Assembly: GCF_019203985.1 (NCBI RefSeq)
Contig: NZ_JAGSPD010000003.1
Coordinates: forward strand, 62,001-126,000
Direction of reading: 5' to 3'
Length of the DNA: 64,000 nt
Source of the DNA: Winogradskyella luteola
GTDB lineage: Bacteria; Bacteroidota; Bacteroidia; Flavobacteriales; Flavobacteriaceae
Below, piece after piece: positions 60,497-64,000 of the stretch. The first letter of the stretch is position 1. Each line of letters starts with the position of its first letter. The position numbers were made by a program, and so were the translations under genes. The notes under the pieces are model-generated. The model had not been told where the DNA came from, did no database searches, and saw only the letters and a list, made by a program, of their open reading frames with translations.

Positions 60497-61378
60497 ATGA
60501 AAGACATTAACATTGAAGATTTTAGAATCAAATCTCAAATCAACATTAAGGATTTACCAACACATGTCGATTTAGAAGCCGATAAAAAGGAACTGAAAGA
60601 AGCCTTGAGAGACGTCAGTGAAGATTTGGCAGATATTCAAAATGCGATGTACGCGCATGGAAAATATTCGGTTTTATTCTGTATTCAAGGTATGGATACT
60701 GCCGGCAAGGATAGCTTAATTCGTGAGGTATTCAAAGAATTCAATGTTAGAGGTATTGTAGCACACAGTTTTAAAAAGCCTACAGAACTAGAGCTCAAGC
60801 ACGATTATCTTTGGAGACATTATATTGCCTTGCCAGCAAGGGGTAAGTTTGGGATTTTCAACAGAACACATTATGAAAATGTTTTGGTAACTCGTGTTCA
60901 TCCCAATTATTTGATGTACGAAAACATGCCGGGCATTGATAGTTTAGATGATGTTGACGAAGCTTTTTGGGATAGACGATTTAATGAAATCAATAATTTT
61001 GAAAAACATATCGCTGATAACGGCACCATTATATTTAAGTTTTTCTTAAATCTGTCAAAAGACGAGCAAAAGCATAGATTGTTAAGACGATTGAATAGAC
61101 CGGATAAGCAATGGAAGTTTTCTGCTGATGATTTAGAAGAGCGTAAGTTGTGGGATACGTATCAAAATTGCTACGAGGATGTTTTAAATAGAAGCTCTAA
61201 ACCAAATGCGCCATGGTTTAATATTCCCGCTGATGATAAGCCTACAGCACGTTATATTGTGGCAAAAATTCTTTATGATACATTAAAAATGTATAAAGAT
61301 ATTAAAGAGCCAGAATTGCCTACCAAGGAAAAAGCTAATATAGATTCATATAAACAGGAATTGGAAAATGAAGATTAA
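60497..61378 (+). CDS. ppk2: Polyphosphate kinase 2 family protein
   Basis: 293 residues. Walker A-type loop IQGMDTAGKDSLIREVFKEFN, lid motif FGIFNRTHYENVLVTRVHPN, then FKFFLNLSKDEQKHRLLRRL and W-rich end of PPK2. These enzymes transfer phosphate between polyP and nucleotides (class not clear: could be class I, II or III). It overlaps the M28 peptidase gene by 11 bp. Confidence 0.92.
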   Translation: MKDINIEDFRIKSQINIKDLPTHVDLEADKKELKEALRDVSEDLADIQNAMYAHGKYSVLFCIQGMDTAGKDSLIREVFKEFNVRGIVAHSFKKPTELELKHDYLWRHYIALPARGKFGIFNRTHYENVLVTRVHPNYLMYENMPGIDSLDDVDEAFWDRRFNEINNFEKHIADNGTIIFKFFLNLSKDEQKHRLLRRLNRPDKQWKFSADDLEERKLWDTYQNCYEDVLNRSSKPNAPWFNIPADDKPTARYIVAKILYDTLKMYKDIKEPELPTKEKANIDSYKQELENED

Positions 61379-62771
61379 ACTATTTACAATACTTCTATTA
61401 GGCTTTTTTGCTTTTAATTATAGTCAAACGGATGAGGCTGTCTTAAAAACAGTATATAAAACATCACTCACCAATGGTAAAAGCTATGAGTGGTTAGATT
61501 ATTTATCTAACACTATCGGCGGAAGACTTTCGGGTTCAACTAACGCAGAGCTTGCCGTTCAATACACCAAAAAAGAACTTGAAAAGTTGGGGTTGGACAA
61601 AGTGTGGCTACAACCTGTAATGGTGCCTAAATGGGTAAGAGGTGAAAAGGAAATGGCTTATTTTGAAAGCTCTGGTTCAATAAATAAAGTCAATATTTGT
61701 GCATTGGGAGGTTCAGTAGCGACACCAGAAAAAGGTGTTAAAGCTCAAGTTATTGAAGTTGCAACTTACAAAGATTTAGAAAAGTTGGGTAAGGAAAAGG
61801 TGCAAGGCAAGATTGTATTTATAAATAAAGCATTGCAACCCGAACTTATCAATACGTTTGAAGCTTATGGAGGTTGTTCGTCAGAGCGTTACAGAGGCGC
61901 AGCTGAAGCAGCTAAATTTGGTGCTGTCGGAACCGTGGTACGCTCTTTAAGCTCTCGTCAAGATGATTATCCACATACAGGTAGTATGAGTTACGGGGAT
62001 TTGCCCGTAGCGCAACGTATTCCATCAGCAGCGATAAGTACCAACGATGCTGTAAAGCTGAGCGAAGCTTTAAAAAAGGATAAAAATCTAGAGTTTTTCT
62101 TCGAGATGAGTTGTCAGAAATTTGATGACGTACAATCCTATAATGTGATTGGAGAAATTACAGGAAGCGAGTTTCCTAACGAATACATCATTGTGGGAGG
62201 ACATTTAGATTCTTGGGATTTAGGTGACGGAGCGCATGATGATGGTGCAGGAGTGGTACAGTCTATGGACGTATTGCGCTTATTAAAAGAAAGTGGTATA
62301 AAGCCCAAACGTAGTATTCGTGTGGTTTTATTTATGAATGAAGAAAACGGATTGCGTGGTGGACGAAAATATGCCGAAGTGGCCAACGAAAAAGACGAGA
62401 AGCATATTTTTGCTCTAGAAAGCGATTCAGGAGGTTTTACGCCTAGAGGGTTCAGCTTTGATTGTAGTGAGTTGATGTTGTCTAAAATTCAGGCATGGAA
62501 ACCTTTATTTAAGCCTTACTTAATCCACTATTTTGAAAAAGGCTACAGTGGTGCAGATATTGGACCACTAAAGAACAATGATATAGTTTTAGCGGGTTTA
62601 CGACCTGACTCACAGCGTTATTTTGACCATCATCACGCTGCCAATGACACCTTTGAACATGTTAACAAACGCGAGTTGGAATTAGGTGCTGCTACTATGA
62701 CCGCTTTGGTGTTTTTAGTCGATAAGTATGGTGTAGAGACCATAACCAATGAGCAAGAAATTAAAGACTGA
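61368..62771 (+). CDS. M28 family peptidase
   Basis: 467 residues. Signal peptide (about 1-18), a PA-like inserted domain (about 120-190) and the M28 zinc site: VGGHLDSWDLGDGAHDDGAG (His and Asp ligands), NEENGLRGGRKYAE (Glu base and ligand), ALESDSGGF and DHHHAANDTFEHV. Secreted aminopeptidase or carboxypeptidase (Q- or glutamate-type). It starts in the last codons of ppk2. Confidence 0.92.
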   Translation: MKIKLFTILLLGFFAFNYSQTDEAVLKTVYKTSLTNGKSYEWLDYLSNTIGGRLSGSTNAELAVQYTKKELEKLGLDKVWLQPVMVPKWVRGEKEMAYFESSGSINKVNICALGGSVATPEKGVKAQVIEVATYKDLEKLGKEKVQGKIVFINKALQPELINTFEAYGGCSSERYRGAAEAAKFGAVGTVVRSLSSRQDDYPHTGSMSYGDLPVAQRIPSAAISTNDAVKLSEALKKDKNLEFFFEMSCQKFDDVQSYNVIGEITGSEFPNEYIIVGGHLDSWDLGDGAHDDGAGVVQSMDVLRLLKESGIKPKRSIRVVLFMNEENGLRGGRKYAEVANEKDEKHIFALESDSGGFTPRGFSFDCSELMLSKIQAWKPLFKPYLIHYFEKGYSGADIGPLKNNDIVLAGLRPDSQRYFDHHHAANDTFEHVNKRELELGAATMTALVFLVDKYGVETITNEQEIKD

Positions 62772-62872
62772 TAAACAGAACACATTACAAAAGCCGATAA
62801 CAAGCATTTGGTAAACAAAGGTCAATGTAACCAGTATAAATAACAAAAACAGGTTGTTAAAAATTTACACAA

Positions 62873-63445
62873 ATGAAGTACTTACTGTTTATTATTACTG
62901 TAATTATATCAACTGCAAGTGTCGCACAAGAAACTTTACAAAACGAACTACCTTATTACGAAGTTCCAGACTATCCTGAAAAATTTACAGCAGGCACAAT
63001 GGCAGCTCGTATGGTTGATGCTCTTGGTTTTCGGTTTTATTGGTCAACGGATAGTTTAACAGAAAAAGATTTGGTATACAAAGCCAATGAAGATGGTCGT
63101 TCTACTGAGGAGACCATCAAACATATTCATGACTTGTCCAAAATTATTGTCAATTCAACACTTAAAAAACAAAATACCAGAATAGAAGAAGCATTATCTT
63201 ATGAAGAAATGAGAGCAAAAACGCTTAATAATCTTAAAACTGCTGCAGATATTCTAAGAGAAAGCGATGATATTTCACAATACAAAATCATTTTTGGAGA
63301 GCGAGAAATTCCGTTTTGGAACCAAGTAAATGGGCCAATAGCTGATGCCATTTGGCATTGTGGGCAAATTGTAATTTATAGACGTACAACAGGAAACCCT
63401 ATTAACCCGAAAGTGAATCATTTTTCAGGAAAGGTAGGTGAATAA
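62873..63445 (+). CDS. Exported DinB-like protein
   Basis: 190 residues. Signal peptide (about 1-18, ending SVAQ), then a DinB four-helix bundle: AARMVDALGFRFYWSTDSLTEKDL, STEETIKHIHDLSKIIV (metal His), and ADAIWHCGQIVIYRRTTGNPI, with the H-x-GQ ligand segment. DinB proteins are metal-binding thiol-dependent enzymes; the secreted form has unknown function. It follows the M28 gene after 101 bp. Confidence 0.8.
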   Translation: MKYLLFIITVIISTASVAQETLQNELPYYEVPDYPEKFTAGTMAARMVDALGFRFYWSTDSLTEKDLVYKANEDGRSTEETIKHIHDLSKIIVNSTLKKQNTRIEEALSYEEMRAKTLNNLKTAADILRESDDISQYKIIFGEREIPFWNQVNGPIADAIWHCGQIVIYRRTTGNPINPKVNHFSGKVGE

Positions 63446-63477
63446 TTATTGTAGTCTTTTATAATATTTTCCCTGTT

Positions 63478-64000
63478 TCAATTTTTTACGTTTTTGCCCT
63501 TTAAAGTAAAAAAGTAAAAAGGTATCGATATGCCTCCAGATTTGTACATTACCAAGTGCAGATGTGGTTTAGTGGTAAAACCTGTCATACCAGAAATTGC
63601 AATAGCTTGTCCGACTTCAACTTTGTCACCAAAGTCCACTAGCGCACCATTAAAATCTAAATGCACATAATGTGCCATGGTACCATCATTGTGCAGAATT
63701 AAAACTTTATTGCCTTTATCAATACATTTTCTGCTTTTGCAATATTCATTAGAATCTTCTTTTACAAAAAATACAATGCCACCTCTAGCTGCTGTAATTG
63801 TATCTCCAATTTTTGTTCCGAAATCTATGGCGTACTTTGAGTGCGGTTTATTATGCGAAAATTTTCCACCAAAAGACTGAATGATTTTATACTTCTTGCC
63901 CTTTGGGTAAGGTAAGGTATAGCGGTAGTTCTTATCAATATTACTGTTGGGATCTCCAAAATTTGCTTTAAATTTTATATAGGATTTAACGTTTATCTTA
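63478..64000 (-). CDS. M23 family metallopeptidase, partial (N-terminus beyond window)
   Basis: The frame is open to the right edge and stops at 63478, about 174 codons. Zinc site: GGKFSHNKPHSKYAIDF (H...D) and KPHLHLVMY (HxH), and VGQAIAISGMTG before it, the LytM/peptidase M23 pattern. Such enzymes cut peptidoglycan cross-bridges or regulate amidases. The start and any signal peptide lie to the right. Confidence 0.88.
   Translation of the reverse strand, partial: KINVKSYIKFKANFGDPNSNIDKNYRYTLPYPKGKKYKIIQSFGGKFSHNKPHSKYAIDFGTKIGDTITAARGGIVFFVKEDSNEYCKSRKCIDKGNKVLILHNDGTMAHYVHLDFNGALVDFGDKVEVGQAIAISGMTGFTTKPHLHLVMYKSGGISIPFYFFTLKGKNVKN

Overview
The window is AT-rich chromosomal DNA from a bacterium of the phylum Bacteroidota, almost certainly family Flavobacteriaceae (a marine genus such as Winogradskyella, Psychroserpens, Olleya or Lacinutrix is my guess from protein resemblance only). 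Reasons: many genes carry the Bacteroidota -7 promoter element TAnnTTTG instead of a strong Shine-Dalgarno region; there is a type IX secretion (T9SS) C-terminal sorting domain on a secreted nuclease; many SSCxxD-type lipoproteins; a GSII plus GSIII glutamine synthetase pair; flavobacterial DUF families; DnaJ with a halved zinc finger. No rRNA, CRISPR array, prophage or classical insertion sequence was seen. One tRNA (Arg, ACG) is present. Both ends cut genes: a YeeE/YedE sulfur transporter at the left edge and an M23 peptidase at the right edge.

Layout. 1-4 kb: sulfur transporter, Crp regulator, tRNA, flavin-type oxidase, universal stress protein, a lipoprotein with duplicated RskA-like domains, and a 57-residue small gene. 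4.6-10 kb: T9SS-exported endonuclease I, BlaI/BlaR1 pair, Ca/Na antiporter. 10-14 kb: divergent glutamine synthetases II and III around a perfect palindrome, then a 45-residue secreted peptide. 14-20 kb: purM, a broken ABC ATPase with two tandem paralogous membrane genes, prfA, pyrF, a metal/cobalamin-binding-type receptor. 20-29 kb: a gene remnant, DUF4197 lipoprotein, thioredoxin-like protein, OmpA protein with PATY repeats, purU, fused acyl-CoA mutase icmF. 28.8-31 kb: DUF3703, metallothionein-like mini-gene, SigZ-like sigma factor, Lrp regulator. 31-37 kb: MFS pump, probable structured RNA, DUF1684, CrcB, SRPBCC/GyrI protein, DPP III peptidase. 37-42 kb: a minus-strand locus with response regulator, TPR histidine kinase, unknown protein, trypsin-like protease and a small membrane protein. 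42-48 kb: MazG-like protein, 13 x 7-bp tandem repeat, ilvE, DUF4920, a CxxCH lipoprotein, MnmD, GIY-YIG nuclease between two repeat arrays, TIGR01777 epimerase. 48-52 kb: beta-helix protein, ECF sigma/anti-sigma divergent from a fasciclin protein. 52-64 kb: YceI, grpE-dnaJ, an ABC exporter/MscS/barrel/NtrC-like/PPK2/M28 run, DinB-like and M23.

Most notable: (1) a compact stress module in which the SigZ-like sigma factor, with a Cys-rich tail, sits just downstream of two matching ECF-type promoters (TGCATC, 16 bp, yGTCTA), one before the DUF3703 gene and one before an 11-Cys 34-residue metallothionein-like peptide; (2) a family of TGTCA...TGACA-bounded inverted-repeat elements, one of them inserted in frame inside icmF and others amplified on both sides of a GIY-YIG nuclease gene; (3) a protease/membrane/unknown gene set joined to a two-component system, possibly a conflict or surveillance locus; (4) a terminator-bounded intergenic RNA that may be the flavobacterial 6S RNA. 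All functions are read from the sequence and from memory of protein families; no database search was possible.
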